A stretch of DNA of 64,000 nucleotides, from positions 55,437-119,436 of the forward strand of contig JAEZCC010000010.1 in assembly GCA_023412715.1 (NCBI GenBank). Reading direction: 5' to 3'. Position 1 is the stretch's first letter. Each line of letters starts with the position of its first letter. This document shows, in pieces, positions 25,547 to 33,854 of the stretch. Made by a program: the position numbers and the translations under genes. Under the pieces are notes generated by a model. That model was not told the DNA's origin. It saw only the letters and a program-made list of their open reading frames with translations, and did no database searches. Origin of the DNA: Bacillota bacterium (lineage in GTDB: Bacteria > Bacillota > Clostridia > Oscillospirales > Acutalibacteraceae).

Positions 25547-27517
25547 ATGCGCTTCCGTTCCTGCAGAAAGCTTTTCACGGCCTTTTTGTCCGCCGCCGTC
25601 GCCGCGGCGGGTTGCCTGTTCCTCGGCGGATGGAGCCCGGATTACACAAACGGTTCCAAACAGATCATGGACCATCTGGGAATCCGTGCCGTGCTTGCCG
25701 CGAACGGCGATATGACGGTTACGGAGACGTGGAAAATCCGGCTGGAGGACAGGAATAAGCCGTACAGCAACCTGTACCGGACTTTTTCTGACGATGTTTC
25801 CGTAACGGGCCTCTCCGTCACGGACGAGGACCGGCATGTGCAGTACCGGTTTGCTGGCGACGTCGATCCCGAGCAGGCCGGCAGCAGCGGGCTGCAGGAC
25901 CAGTGCTACCTCCACCCGACCTCGGACCAGACGGAGATCGGGTGGTTTATGCCGCCGATCGACGAGGGAACGCGGAATTTTTCCGTGACCTACACGGTCA
26001 AAAACGTCGTTCAGGTTTACAGCGATACGTCGGAGCTTTACTATTTTTTCCTTCCTAAAAATTTCTCTCTGCCGATCTCCAGCCTGACCGGAACGGTGGA
26101 GTTCCCGTCCGGCGGCGCGAAAAGCGCCGTCAGGGCCTGGCTTCATACCGATCTTTCGGACAGCCGGATTGCAATCGATTCTGAAAAGCAGATCAGCTTT
26201 TCGGCGGGCAGCATCCCCGCCGGGACGTCGGTGGAGGTCCGCCTCCTGATGCCGCAGGGCCTGTTCCCGCAGTCGGAACGCGGGAGCGGTAAATCCGTGG
26301 TCTCTTCCATTGAGGCCGAGGAGATGCAGGAAGCGAAAGCCGACCAGGAGAGAAAACAGCGCGACTATCTTCTCGGGATCCTTGACGCCGTTGGGGCCGT
26401 TCTGATTCTTGCCGTCTGCATCGTCCTGTTCGTTTTCGCAAGAAGGAAAAACCGCAGATTCCATGCGGAAGCGCCGGAATATACAAGAGACATCCCCGAG
26501 GGGAACAGCCCGGCCGGCGCGGCCAACCTTTTCTACTTTTACGGCGGGCTGAACGACAAGGAGAAGGAACGCGTCTACAGCGCGACCCTGCTCAGCCTTG
26601 CAGAAAAGGGTTTTCTGCGCTTTGAAAGCGGAGAGGGAAAAAAGGACGTTTCCCTGTCGGTGACCGGGCAGACGGAACAGAAATCGCTGACGGAAAGCGA
26701 ACAGGTCTTTTATGAGATGATCTCCACGGCGTCGGAGGAATGCGGGCAGACCTTTACCATGAAGCAGTTCCGCAAATACGCCGAAAAGCATTGCAAATTT
26801 GTCGACGATAAAATGTCCGAATTCTTTTCCGCCTCCAAGCGGGAAATCGCCGGCCGGGGATATTACCGCAAAAGGCCGGGATTGTTCAGCGCGCTTTGCG
26901 CGGCGGGCGTCCTGCTTTTTGTTCTCGCCGCCGCCGTCTTTACCTCGACGCTTGGGGCGGGCACGGTCATGGTCTATATTCCGCTTGCCATGGCGATTGG
27001 AGGGATCCTCTTCCTGATTGCCGGCAACGCCAAGATGAAGCTGAGCGAGAAAGGCGAATATGACCTTGCCGTCTGGAACGGCCTGAAAAAGTATATGCTT
27101 GAATTTTCAAGGATGAAAGAATATGGCGTCCCGGAGCTTGCGCTTTGGGAAGAATACCTCGTCTATGCTTCCATGATGGGCATTTCCAAAGAGGTGTGCA
27201 AGCAGCTGAAGCTGGTCTATCCGCAGCTGAGCGACGCTTCTTACTGGGATGCGTACCCGGGCTACAGCTATCTGCCGTTCCTGTTCGGTCCGCGCTACGG
27301 CATGTTCGGCGCGGGCACCGCCTTCGGCGGAGCTGATTTCGGTGCCGCTCTCGGCAGCGCGATGGGGCAGATCGGAAACGCCGCGACGCGCCTTGCCCAT
27401 CCGCCGCAGAGCTCCGGCTTCGGCGGAGGAAACTTTGGGGGCGGAGGTTTCGGCGGCGGCGGCTTCAGCGGCGGAGGCGGAGGCTTCGGCGGCGGCGGGG
27501 GCGGCGGCGTCCGCTGA
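25547..27517 (+). CDS. DUF2207 membrane protein with Gly-rich tail
   Basis: 656 residues. It has a signal peptide (about 1-28) and an extracytoplasmic beta-rich DUF2207 domain to about 255 ('VLAANGDMTVTETWKI', 'FSVTYTVKNVV'), then a membrane helix (about 282-303), a cytoplasmic winged-helix-like stretch, and two more helices around 455-500. The last 40 residues are almost only Gly, Phe and Ser (GGGFGGGGFSGGGGGFGG). This tail is characteristic of the family, whose function is unknown. It is the last gene before a terminator and pairs with LemA. Confidence 0.92.
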   Translation: MRFRSCRKLFTAFLSAAVAAAGCLFLGGWSPDYTNGSKQIMDHLGIRAVLAANGDMTVTETWKIRLEDRNKPYSNLYRTFSDDVSVTGLSVTDEDRHVQYRFAGDVDPEQAGSSGLQDQCYLHPTSDQTEIGWFMPPIDEGTRNFSVTYTVKNVVQVYSDTSELYYFFLPKNFSLPISSLTGTVEFPSGGAKSAVRAWLHTDLSDSRIAIDSEKQISFSAGSIPAGTSVEVRLLMPQGLFPQSERGSGKSVVSSIEAEEMQEAKADQERKQRDYLLGILDAVGAVLILAVCIVLFVFARRKNRRFHAEAPEYTRDIPEGNSPAGAANLFYFYGGLNDKEKERVYSATLLSLAEKGFLRFESGEGKKDVSLSVTGQTEQKSLTESEQVFYEMISTASEECGQTFTMKQFRKYAEKHCKFVDDKMSEFFSASKREIAGRGYYRKRPGLFSALCAAGVLLFVLAAAVFTSTLGAGTVMVYIPLAMAIGGILFLIAGNAKMKLSEKGEYDLAVWNGLKKYMLEFSRMKEYGVPELALWEEYLVYASMMGISKEVCKQLKLVYPQLSDASYWDAYPGYSYLPFLFGPRYGMFGAGTAFGGADFGAALGSAMGQIGNAATRLAHPPQSSGFGGGNFGGGGFGGGGFSGGGGGFGGGGGGGVR

Positions 27518-27532
27518 TTCCCGGAATACAGC

Positions 27533-27575
27533 AAAAAAATGGCTTTTGCTTTTGCGGCAAAGGCCATTTTTATTT
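27533..27575. terminator. Bidirectional terminator after the DUF2207 gene
   Basis: AAATGGCTTTTGC (27537-27549) pairs with GCAAAGGCCATTT (27557-27569) with one G-U pair. An A-run lies upstream and a T-rich run downstream, so it can serve both this transcript and the convergent gene ending at 27587. Confidence 0.8.
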
Positions 27576-27586
27576 ATCTTAAAAGA

Positions 27587-28516
27587 TTATTTTAAATTTT
27601 CAACGTATTTTGAAATGCCGTCCTCATCGGCCGGGTCCACGCAGTTGCGGGTGCGGAAAATCGAGAGGTTTTCAACGTGCTTGATCCCCGCGTTCGGTTC
27701 CACCCGGAATAAAGGGCTGAGCGACTGAAGCTCTATGAAGTCGGGGCGCGAGCGCACTTCGGAAGAGCACCCGTAGTCAGGGTAAACGGCCTGGGGCGTA
27801 TGGACGTACCGTTTCATGAACGTAAAATCGCGGCAGACGTAAACCATCCACCCCAGAACATTGTTGATTCCTATTTTCAGAGGGGTTTCATTGCCGGCTT
27901 CATGGCGGATGGTGATGAAACGGTTCCCAAAGAAAATCCTTTTGTCGCGGATATCGGTTTCCGGCCAGAGGACGACGGAGCGGTTCGGATGGCCGAGGTC
28001 GCTGCCGTCGGTGTTCTGCGGCAGAATGGCTACCCCGCCCGGGTTCAGCATGGTAATCGGCCAAAGGCCGCAGGTTTTCGGCTCTTTCGAGCAGTTTTTG
28101 ACCGTGTGCACCACCATAATGTCGGTGGCATCTTCCCCCATGATAATCTCGAAGCCGGCCTGCAGCTCCGACGTTTTCTGCTTCGGCGCCAGAAAAGAGA
28201 CGCCGTCGGGCAGAATGCTGTAAACGACGGGGGAATTGTCGGGGTAAACGGATTGCCCCGGCCTGCGCGGATTCAGCCACAGGCGGTGCCCGCCGTAGTA
28301 GCAGAATTCGGAACTGTTCTCGCCGAACGGCACGTCTTTGCCTGCAGGGATGGAATATTTGCGTTCCGGGTCGTTGTAAAGCAGGTTTTCGCCGCCGTAA
28401 TAACCGAAGCTGATAATCCGCGGGCCGAAATCGATGGTGACGGTCGCGCTGATGATGCCGTTTGTTATCTGGACACATTTGCCGAAATCGCCGAATTCAA
28501 TTTCTTTGATTTCCAA
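27587..28516 (-). CDS. Galactose-mutarotase-like hypothetical protein (DUF4380-like)
   Basis: 309 residues with no signal or membrane segment. The beta-strand-rich pattern, 'VTIDFGPRIISFGYYGGENLL', 'YYGGHRLWLNPRRPG' and 'VVHTVKNCS', resembles the aldose-1-epimerase/beta-sandwich superfamily, where 'GPRI' and 'GGHRLW' help form the sugar site. A role on a carbohydrate is inferred from fold resemblance only. It stands apart from other genes: convergent with DUF2207 and 70 bases downstream of tmcAL. Confidence 0.55.
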   Translation of the reverse strand: MEIKEIEFGDFGKCVQITNGIISATVTIDFGPRIISFGYYGGENLLYNDPERKYSIPAGKDVPFGENSSEFCYYGGHRLWLNPRRPGQSVYPDNSPVVYSILPDGVSFLAPKQKTSELQAGFEIIMGEDATDIMVVHTVKNCSKEPKTCGLWPITMLNPGGVAILPQNTDGSDLGHPNRSVVLWPETDIRDKRIFFGNRFITIRHEAGNETPLKIGINNVLGWMVYVCRDFTFMKRYVHTPQAVYPDYGCSSEVRSRPDFIELQSLSPLFRVEPNAGIKHVENLSIFRTRNCVDPADEDGISKYVENLK

Positions 28517-28585
28517 TGGAGATCATTCCTTTCAAGGACAAAACGAACGGAAATACCGGCCGAAAAACGTGTTGGGCGGCGGGAT

Positions 28586-29773
28586 TCAAAGAACGACGAC
28601 CCCGTTGGTGCTGTCAAAGCCGCAGGGCACCGGACGCGGCATGCACAGGGCGAACAGGTCCGAGGCTTTTTCTTCCCAGTTGAACAGCCGCAGGGATCGG
28701 CTGTCGAGCGTGCCGGCGTCCGCGCGGCGCGTGAGGATCGGCACGGCGGCAATCCGCTTGGCGGACTGTAGAATCTCGGCTCCGCCCCTGCCAATGCCGA
28801 GGACCCGCAGGTATGGCGGCAGCCCTTGGCAAAGGGTGGAATCCAGCCCCAGAAAACAGGAGAGGACAATCCGGCGGATACGTGCGAGGGGATAGCGTTT
28901 CGTCTTGATCAGGCCGTACAGCTCCGGAAGAGAGCCGGCCTTTCTCGAGGCTGCGTAGACCCTGTTTTCAAGCCCCTCGCTGAGATCCGGAAGAGAGGAA
29001 AGGCGGCTTTTGTCCAAAGACCTCATGGTGGCGAGAATCGCGGGTTCCAGCCTGGAAAGATCGGCCGGGGCGCGCCCGTTTTCCGCTTCGCTTTTCATGA
29101 CGGCGTACGCCTGCGCGGGGACGTAGCCCTCGATGGAACCGCCGGCCAGAAGCCGTCTGCGGATCCACGACGAAGAGGCGGTCCGGCCCGAAGGGGAAGA
29201 AGAGTCGTGGGCGGAGCCGATGCGTGCGACCGTTTCCGGGGTCATCCCGGCGTCCAGGCGTTTGATGGCTTTCAGATATTCAATGCCGAGAATATTGTTG
29301 GGGGCGCTCAGAAGGGAAGCCGTCCCGGCGCCGAACAGGCGGCTGCAGGCGGATTGCCGCGCGGACGCGAAAGAGGCCCCGCCGGCGAGCTCTTTGTGCA
29401 TTTCTTCATAAAGACGGGGAGAAGATAAAGCGTCCGCCGCCTGCCGGAGCAGCTCCACGGAGCCGCATTCGCTGCCGAAGCCGATGCGGTCCGCGCCCAG
29501 CGCTTTCAGAAGGGAAACGCCGCCCAGCGCGAACCGTTCCGCACCTGCGACGGCCCACGGGCCCGGCAGCTCGACCACAAGATCGGCGCCGCACAGAAGG
29601 GCCTGTTTTGCTCTTGCCCATTTTGAGAAAACGGCGGCCTCCCCGCGCTGGACGAAGTTGCCGCTCATCACCACGGCAATATGGCTCGCGCCGTTTCTGC
29701 GCAGCTGATCCATAAGGTAAGCATGCCCGCAGTGCAGGGGATTATATTCGGCAATGATGCCCGTTATTGTCAT
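28586..29773 (-). CDS. tmcAL: tRNA(Met) cytidine acetate ligase (UPF0348 family)
   Basis: About 395 residues from the ATG at 29773 (MTITGIIAEYNPLHCGHAYL). A GTG at 29800 would add nine residues but overlaps the AAGGAG site. The N-terminal nucleotidyltransferase domain has the 'HCGH' motif and 'VVMSGNFVQRGEAAVFSKWAR'; further blocks are 'PNNILGIEYLKA' and the C-terminal 'LARIRRIVLSCFLG'. TmcAL makes ac4C at the elongator tRNA-Met wobble base from acetate and ATP. Its divergent neighbour is acetate kinase, which also uses acetate. Confidence 0.92.
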   Translation of the reverse strand: MTITGIIAEYNPLHCGHAYLMDQLRRNGASHIAVVMSGNFVQRGEAAVFSKWARAKQALLCGADLVVELPGPWAVAGAERFALGGVSLLKALGADRIGFGSECGSVELLRQAADALSSPRLYEEMHKELAGGASFASARQSACSRLFGAGTASLLSAPNNILGIEYLKAIKRLDAGMTPETVARIGSAHDSSSPSGRTASSSWIRRRLLAGGSIEGYVPAQAYAVMKSEAENGRAPADLSRLEPAILATMRSLDKSRLSSLPDLSEGLENRVYAASRKAGSLPELYGLIKTKRYPLARIRRIVLSCFLGLDSTLCQGLPPYLRVLGIGRGGAEILQSAKRIAAVPILTRRADAGTLDSRSLRLFNWEEKASDLFALCMPRPVPCGFDSTNGVVVL

Positions 29774-29834
29774 TTTGCGCGAAACTCCTTGAAAAAGCAC
29801 GCTGCGTGTATTATTATAAATATGATTCGTGCGC

Positions 29835-29864
29835 TTGTGCGCCGCACATTGCTATTGCTATTAT
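29835..29864 (+). promoter_or_regulatory. Possible ackA promoter
   Basis: TTGTGC (29835-29840), an 18-base spacer and TATTAT (29859-29864). It is a moderate match and overlaps the opposite-strand tmcAL promoter. Other weak candidates exist nearer the ackA start at 29941. Confidence 0.35.
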
Positions 29865-29891
29865 TTTACACGAGTTTTGCCATTGTTTCAA
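29863..29891 (-). promoter_or_regulatory. Sigma-A-type promoter of tmcAL
   Basis: TTGAAA (29891-29886), a 17-base spacer and TAAAAT (29868-29863) on the minus strand, 90 bases upstream of the ATG at 29773. Confidence 0.6.
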
Positions 29892-29940
29892 TAGCTTTGT
29901 TTTTACCATAAGTCACCACAAAATTTGAGGAGGACATTCA

Positions 29941-31194
29941 ATGAAGGTTTTGGTCATCAATGCGGGCAGCTCATCGCTGAAATATCAGCTGATCGATATG
30001 GAGACCGAAAAGGTCATGGCCAAGGGAATCTGCGACAGAATCGGGACGGACGGTTCGCTGATCCAGCATAAGACCAGCGACGGAAGAAACAAGAAGGAAG
30101 AAACCCCCATCAAGAACCATGTCGACGCTTTCCGCCTGGTCACGCAGGCCCTGACCGACGCAAAGGTCGGCGTTATCAAGAACCTTGACGAAATCAGCGC
30201 CGTCGGGCACCGCATCGTGCAGGGCGGTTCTATTTTTGACAAGTCCGTGCTGGTGAACGACGAGGTCATCGCTAAAATCAAGAGCCTGATTCCGCTGGCG
30301 CCGCTGCACAACGGCCCGGAGGCGGAGGCGATTCTCGCCAGCCGGGAGGTTTTCGGGAAGGACATGCCCCAGTGCGTCACGTTCGACACCTCCTTTCACG
30401 CGACCATGCCAGAGAAGTCTTACCTTTATGCCATCCCGTACGAATACTATGAAAAATATAAAATCCGCCGCTACGGTGCCCACGGCACTTCCCACCGGTA
30501 TGTGAGCCACCACTGCGCGCACCTGATGCACCAGCCGCTTGAAGACGTAAAGATGATTACCTGCCACATCGGCAACGGCTCGTCGATCGCCGCCATCCAG
30601 AACGGCAGGGTCGTCGACACAAGCATGGGGTTCACTCCTCTCGACGGATTCATGATGGGCACCCGTTCCGGCAGCCTCGATCCTTCGGTCGTCACCTTTA
30701 TCATGGAACAGGAAAAGCTTACCCCGAAGCAGATGAACGAAATCCTCAACCGGAAATCCGGCACGCTCGGCATCTGCGGCATGAGCGACGACCGCGACGT
30801 CACGAAAGCGGAAATCGAGGGGGACCCCAAAGCGATTCTTGCCCACGAGATGCTGAACTATCAGATCGCCAAATTCATCGGCGCTTACGCCGCAGCCATG
30901 AACGGCGTCGACTGCATTGTTTTCACCGCCGGGCTCGGAGAAAACCAGCCGGGCATCCGGTACGGGGTTTCCCGCTACCTCAAGTTCCTCGGCGTGAAGA
31001 TCGACCCGATCCTGAACGACGAGTATATTCACGGCAAAGAGGGCAAGATTTCAACGTTCGATTCCACAATCTCCGTTTATGTCATCAACACGAACGAAGA
31101 GCTGCTGATTGCCCGCGATACCAAAGCGATTGTGGACAAGCTGGTCTATGCCTCCACCCCGGACAGGACGAACGTGGATCCGGAGGATGTCTGA
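29941..31194 (+). CDS. ackA: Acetate kinase
   Basis: 417 residues behind a GAGGAGG site. Signature blocks are 'VLVINAGSSSLKYQLID', 'GHRIVQGG', 'YGAHGTSHRYVS', 'CHIGNGSSIAAI', 'DTSMGFTPLDG' and 'FTAGLGENQPGIR'. It interconverts acetyl phosphate plus ADP with acetate plus ATP and supplies substrate-level ATP in fermentation. The usual partner pta is not adjacent. It is a single-gene transcript ended by a strong terminator. Confidence 0.98.
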   Translation: MKVLVINAGSSSLKYQLIDMETEKVMAKGICDRIGTDGSLIQHKTSDGRNKKEETPIKNHVDAFRLVTQALTDAKVGVIKNLDEISAVGHRIVQGGSIFDKSVLVNDEVIAKIKSLIPLAPLHNGPEAEAILASREVFGKDMPQCVTFDTSFHATMPEKSYLYAIPYEYYEKYKIRRYGAHGTSHRYVSHHCAHLMHQPLEDVKMITCHIGNGSSIAAIQNGRVVDTSMGFTPLDGFMMGTRSGSLDPSVVTFIMEQEKLTPKQMNEILNRKSGTLGICGMSDDRDVTKAEIEGDPKAILAHEMLNYQIAKFIGAYAAAMNGVDCIVFTAGLGENQPGIRYGVSRYLKFLGVKIDPILNDEYIHGKEGKISTFDSTISVYVINTNEELLIARDTKAIVDKLVYASTPDRTNVDPEDV

Positions 31195-31222
31195 CCCGTA
31201 AAAAACGGAAAACGAAAAGCGG

Positions 31223-31260
31223 ACGGCCTTTTTCCCTCGGGAAAAGGGCCGTTTTGTTTT
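31223..31260 (+). terminator. Intrinsic terminator after ackA
   Basis: ACGGCCTTTTTCCC (31223-31236) pairs with GGGAAAAGGGCCGT across a TC loop, with one G-U pair, followed by TTTGTTTT. Confidence 0.88.
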
Positions 31261-31282
31261 GGGCCTTCCTCGCGGCGCGGAT

Positions 31283-31312
31283 GAATAATCCATTTTCTCC
31301 AAGGCATATATA
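31283..31312 (+). promoter_or_regulatory. Candidate sporulation-sigma promoter of cwlD
   Basis: GAATAA (31283-31288) and CATATATA (31305-31312) are separated by 16 bases, resembling SigE/SigG-type elements rather than SigA. The predicted start of transcription falls just before the GGGGTGAT ribosome site. Known cwlD genes are sporulation-controlled, which supports the call. Confidence 0.4.
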
Positions 31313-31332
31313 TGCGGCACGGGGTGATAAAC

Positions 31333-32058
31333 TTGAAAGTCAAGAAAAGCAATCTGGTGCCGATTGCAGCGCTGATTCTCTGCTGCCTTGCGTTTCTGAT
31401 CCTTTCTTATATCACCTGCGGCCGACTCGGGAAAATGGCGTCCGCCCTTGCGGGGGAATCGCCGCGGACCGTGGTGATCGACGCCGGCCACGGCGGCGAG
31501 GACGGCGGTGCGGTCGGGAAGGCGGGGACCGTTGAAAAAACGGTCAATCTCGCCATCGCGAAAGACCTGCAGGACCTGCTTCTCGCTTCGGGGTACCGCG
31601 TCGTCATGACGCGCACGACGGACGCCGCCATTTCAGACGATTTCGACACCGTACACGAGCGTAAGACGAGCGACCTGCATAACCGGCTGAAAATCGTGGA
31701 ATCGCAGGAGAACTGCATTTTCGTGAGCATCCATCAGAATCAGTTCCCGCAGAACCAGTACAGCGGCACGCAGATTTTTTACTCGAGGAATGCGGAAAAC
31801 AGCAAAGTCCTAGCGGAATCCATACGGTCAAGGGTCGTCGGCCTTCTGCAGAAGGACAATGCGCGGCAGACAAAGCCGGCCACAAGCTCCATCTACCTGC
31901 TGTGGAATGTGAAGGTCCCCGCGGTGCTGGTAGAGTGCGGGTTTCTTTCCAACGCGGAGGAAGAGCAACGCCTCAACGACGGTACCTACCAGAAACAGAT
32001 GGCGTTCGCAATCTGCTGCGGCGTTCTCGATTACTGCAACGGCGTATCGGCGGGCTGA
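31333..32058 (+). CDS. cwlD: N-acetylmuramoyl-L-alanine amidase, CwlD type
   Basis: About 241 residues from a TTG at 31333 (MKVKKSNLVPIAALI) with GGGGTGAT just upstream; an in-frame ATG at 31312 overlaps the putative -10 box. It has a membrane anchor or signal at about 9-30 and an Amidase_3 domain: 'VVIDAGHGGEDGGAVG' (zinc His), 'FVSIHQNQFPQ' (zinc His) and 'VPAVLVECGFLSN' (catalytic Glu). CwlD trims peptides from spore-cortex glycan so that muramic-delta-lactam can form, which is needed for germination. The short single-domain layout fits CwlD. Confidence 0.9.
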   Translation: MKVKKSNLVPIAALILCCLAFLILSYITCGRLGKMASALAGESPRTVVIDAGHGGEDGGAVGKAGTVEKTVNLAIAKDLQDLLLASGYRVVMTRTTDAAISDDFDTVHERKTSDLHNRLKIVESQENCIFVSIHQNQFPQNQYSGTQIFYSRNAENSKVLAESIRSRVVGLLQKDNARQTKPATSSIYLLWNVKVPAVLVECGFLSNAEEEQRLNDGTYQKQMAFAICCGVLDYCNGVSAG

Positions 32059-32156
32059 GCCCGCATGCACGGCCCATGTTATCGTCAGGCGGACCTTGCC
32101 CGCACAGTCTAAGAAATAGCTCCCGGGGATGGGGAGCGGGCACATCCCGCCGCCGC

Positions 32157-32185
32157 TTGTATTTTTGCCGCTGAACTCATATAAT
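32157..32185 (+). promoter_or_regulatory. Sigma-A-type promoter of radA
   Basis: TTGTAT (32157-32162), a 17-base spacer and TATAAT (32180-32185), 30 bases before the ATG at 32215. Confidence 0.7.
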
Positions 32186-32214
32186 GGAAAAAACGGCAGA
32201 AATGAAGGGTTGGC

Positions 32215-33588
32215 ATGGCAGGTAAAGCAAAAAGCGTTTACATATGTTCCCAGTGCGGGTTCGAGTCCCCGAAATGGTTCGGCAAGTGCCCCGGGTGCGG
32301 CCAGTGGAACACCATGCAGGAAGAAATCCGCGAGCCGGCCGCGCAGAGGTCTTTTTCCCATGCGGCCGCGCGCGGTGCTGCGCGGATGGTCTCCATCACG
32401 GACGTCAGCACCGAAAAGGAAGAGCGGTACCATACCGGCTTAAGCGAGCTGGACCGCGTCCTGGGCGGCGGAATCGTGAAAGGCTCCCTGATCCTCATCA
32501 GCGGAGAGCCGGGCATCGGGAAATCCACCATCCTGCTGCAGATATGCGGCAGCCTGTGCCAGGACGCGAAGGTCCTGTACGTGTCGGGGGAGGAATCCTC
32601 CAGGCAGATTAAGCTTCGGGCGGAAAGGCTCGGCGTCAGCAGCGGGAATCTGTTCCTCCTGACCGAGACGGACATCCAGGCGGTGATCGAGCAGATCCGC
32701 GAGGCCAGACCGGACCTGGTCATGATCGATTCCATCCAGACCATGAATCTGACGGACCTCAGTTCTTCGCCCGGCAGCGTGACGCAGGTCAGGGAATGCA
32801 CGTCCGCCGTCATGCGTACGGCAAAAACGCTTGAGATCCCGGTCATCGTCGTAGGCCATGTCAATAAAGACGGCGCAATCGCCGGGCCGAAGGTGCTGGA
32901 GCATATCGTCGACACGGTGCTGTATTTCGAGGGCGACCGCCGGCTGTCGTACCGCATCCTTCGCGCCGTGAAAAACCGCTACGGGTCGACGAACGAAATC
33001 GGCGTGTTCGACATGGAGGAGGACGGGCTTCGGCAGGTGGAAAATCCGTCGCTGGCGCTGCTTTCCGGCAGGCCGACGAATGTTTCCGGCACCTGCGTCA
33101 CGTGCGCCATCGAGGGCTCCAGGCCGATCCTGGCGGAAATCCAGGGGCTTGCCACCACGTCCGGCTTCGGCACGCCCCGCAGAATGGCCACCGGCTTCGA
33201 CTATAACCGTATGTCGCTTCTGCTGGCCGTTCTGGAAAAACGCGCGGGCTTCTATTTTTCAAACCTCGACGCCTATGTAAACGTCGTAGGCGGATTTCGC
33301 CTCGACGAGCCTGCGAGCGACCTTGCGGTCGCGCTTTCTCTTGTTTCAAGCCTGAAGGACAAGCCGATCCACGACGACGCGGTCGTGTTCGGAGAGATCG
33401 GCCTGGCAGGGGAGCTGCGCTCCGTCACGCATGTGAAGGCGCGGATCAGCGAAGCGGAACGGCTCGGGTTCAAAAGGTGCATCCTCCCGCGCCAATGTCT
33501 GCAGCAGGCCGGCGGCAGGCCGGACACCATCCGGCTGATTGGGGTCAAAGACGTGCGGGAGGCTTTTGCGGCTGCTGCGGAGACGTAA
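32215..33588 (+). CDS. radA: DNA repair protein RadA
   Basis: 457 residues. The N-terminal zinc finger is 'CSQCGFESPKWFGKCPGCGQWN' (split here as CxxC...CxxC, about 10-31). It is followed by the RecA-like ATPase with Walker A 'SGEPGIGKSTILLQ', the RadA-specific 'KNRYGSTNEIGVF' motif, and a C-terminal Lon-protease-like domain ('LDEPASDLAVALSL'). RadA promotes branch migration in recombinational repair. The 3' end overlaps the convergent DUF1540 gene by 44 bases. Confidence 0.97.
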   Translation: MAGKAKSVYICSQCGFESPKWFGKCPGCGQWNTMQEEIREPAAQRSFSHAAARGAARMVSITDVSTEKEERYHTGLSELDRVLGGGIVKGSLILISGEPGIGKSTILLQICGSLCQDAKVLYVSGEESSRQIKLRAERLGVSSGNLFLLTETDIQAVIEQIREARPDLVMIDSIQTMNLTDLSSSPGSVTQVRECTSAVMRTAKTLEIPVIVVGHVNKDGAIAGPKVLEHIVDTVLYFEGDRRLSYRILRAVKNRYGSTNEIGVFDMEEDGLRQVENPSLALLSGRPTNVSGTCVTCAIEGSRPILAEIQGLATTSGFGTPRRMATGFDYNRMSLLLAVLEKRAGFYFSNLDAYVNVVGGFRLDEPASDLAVALSLVSSLKDKPIHDDAVVFGEIGLAGELRSVTHVKARISEAERLGFKRCILPRQCLQQAGGRPDTIRLIGVKDVREAFAAAAET

Positions 33589-33727
33589 CGTCCGGTTCGC
33601 GCGGACTCACCTTGATGCAGTGTACGCAGCCGTCGCCGGTGTAGTTTGTAATCGCCGAGGGCATTTCGAGCGAGCAGTACCCGTCTTTCTGATAGACGCA
33701 GTCTATATCGCACTGAATCATGCTCAT
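33545..33727 (-). CDS. DUF1540 small cysteine-rich protein
   Basis: 60 residues from the ATG at 33727 (MSMIQCDIDCVYQKDGYC) behind GAGGTGA; a longer frame has no ribosome site. Five cysteines (about 6, 10, 18, 34, 37) and the 'C..C.Y...G.C' pattern match DUF1540, probably a small metal-binding module. The C-terminal 20 residues are Pro/Gln-rich. The gene is convergent with radA and overlaps its last 44 bases. A SigG/SigF-like promoter upstream hints at forespore expression (inference). Confidence 0.75.
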   Translation of the reverse strand: MSMIQCDIDCVYQKDGYCSLEMPSAITNYTGDGCVHCIKVSPREPDVTSPQQPQKPPARL

Positions 33728-33747
33728 AATCGCTGTCACCTCAAAAA

Positions 33748-33778
33748 TATTTTGTAAAGCCGCGGCCAAAATTATTCA
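33748..33778 (-). promoter_or_regulatory. Candidate forespore-sigma promoter of the DUF1540 gene
   Basis: On the minus strand TGAATA (33778-33773), an 18-base spacer and CAAAATA (33754-33748) resemble SigG/SigF sites. The predicted transcript would start almost at the ribosome site, so the match may be fortuitous. Confidence 0.3.
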
Positions 33779-33798
33779 TGCGGCCGCCGCTTTTCGGC

Positions 33799-33826
33799 TA
33801 ATAATTTCTCCTTCTCATCACACAAT
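33799..33826 (+). promoter_or_regulatory. Candidate SigE promoter of the adaptor/permease genes
   Basis: TAATAAT (33799-33805), a 13-base spacer and CACACAAT (33819-33826) match the mother-cell SigE consensus (KMATATT ... CATACAHT) at 6 of 7 and 7 of 8 positions. No convincing SigA promoter is seen in this gap. Confidence 0.4.
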
Positions 33827-33854
33827 AACCATAGTCGGGGGGATGAGAATTGAG

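Noticed and set aside
27410..27515. GC-rich GGCGGC tandem-like stretch
   Set aside because: It encodes the Gly-rich tail of the DUF2207 protein, a usual feature of that family, not a separate repeat element.
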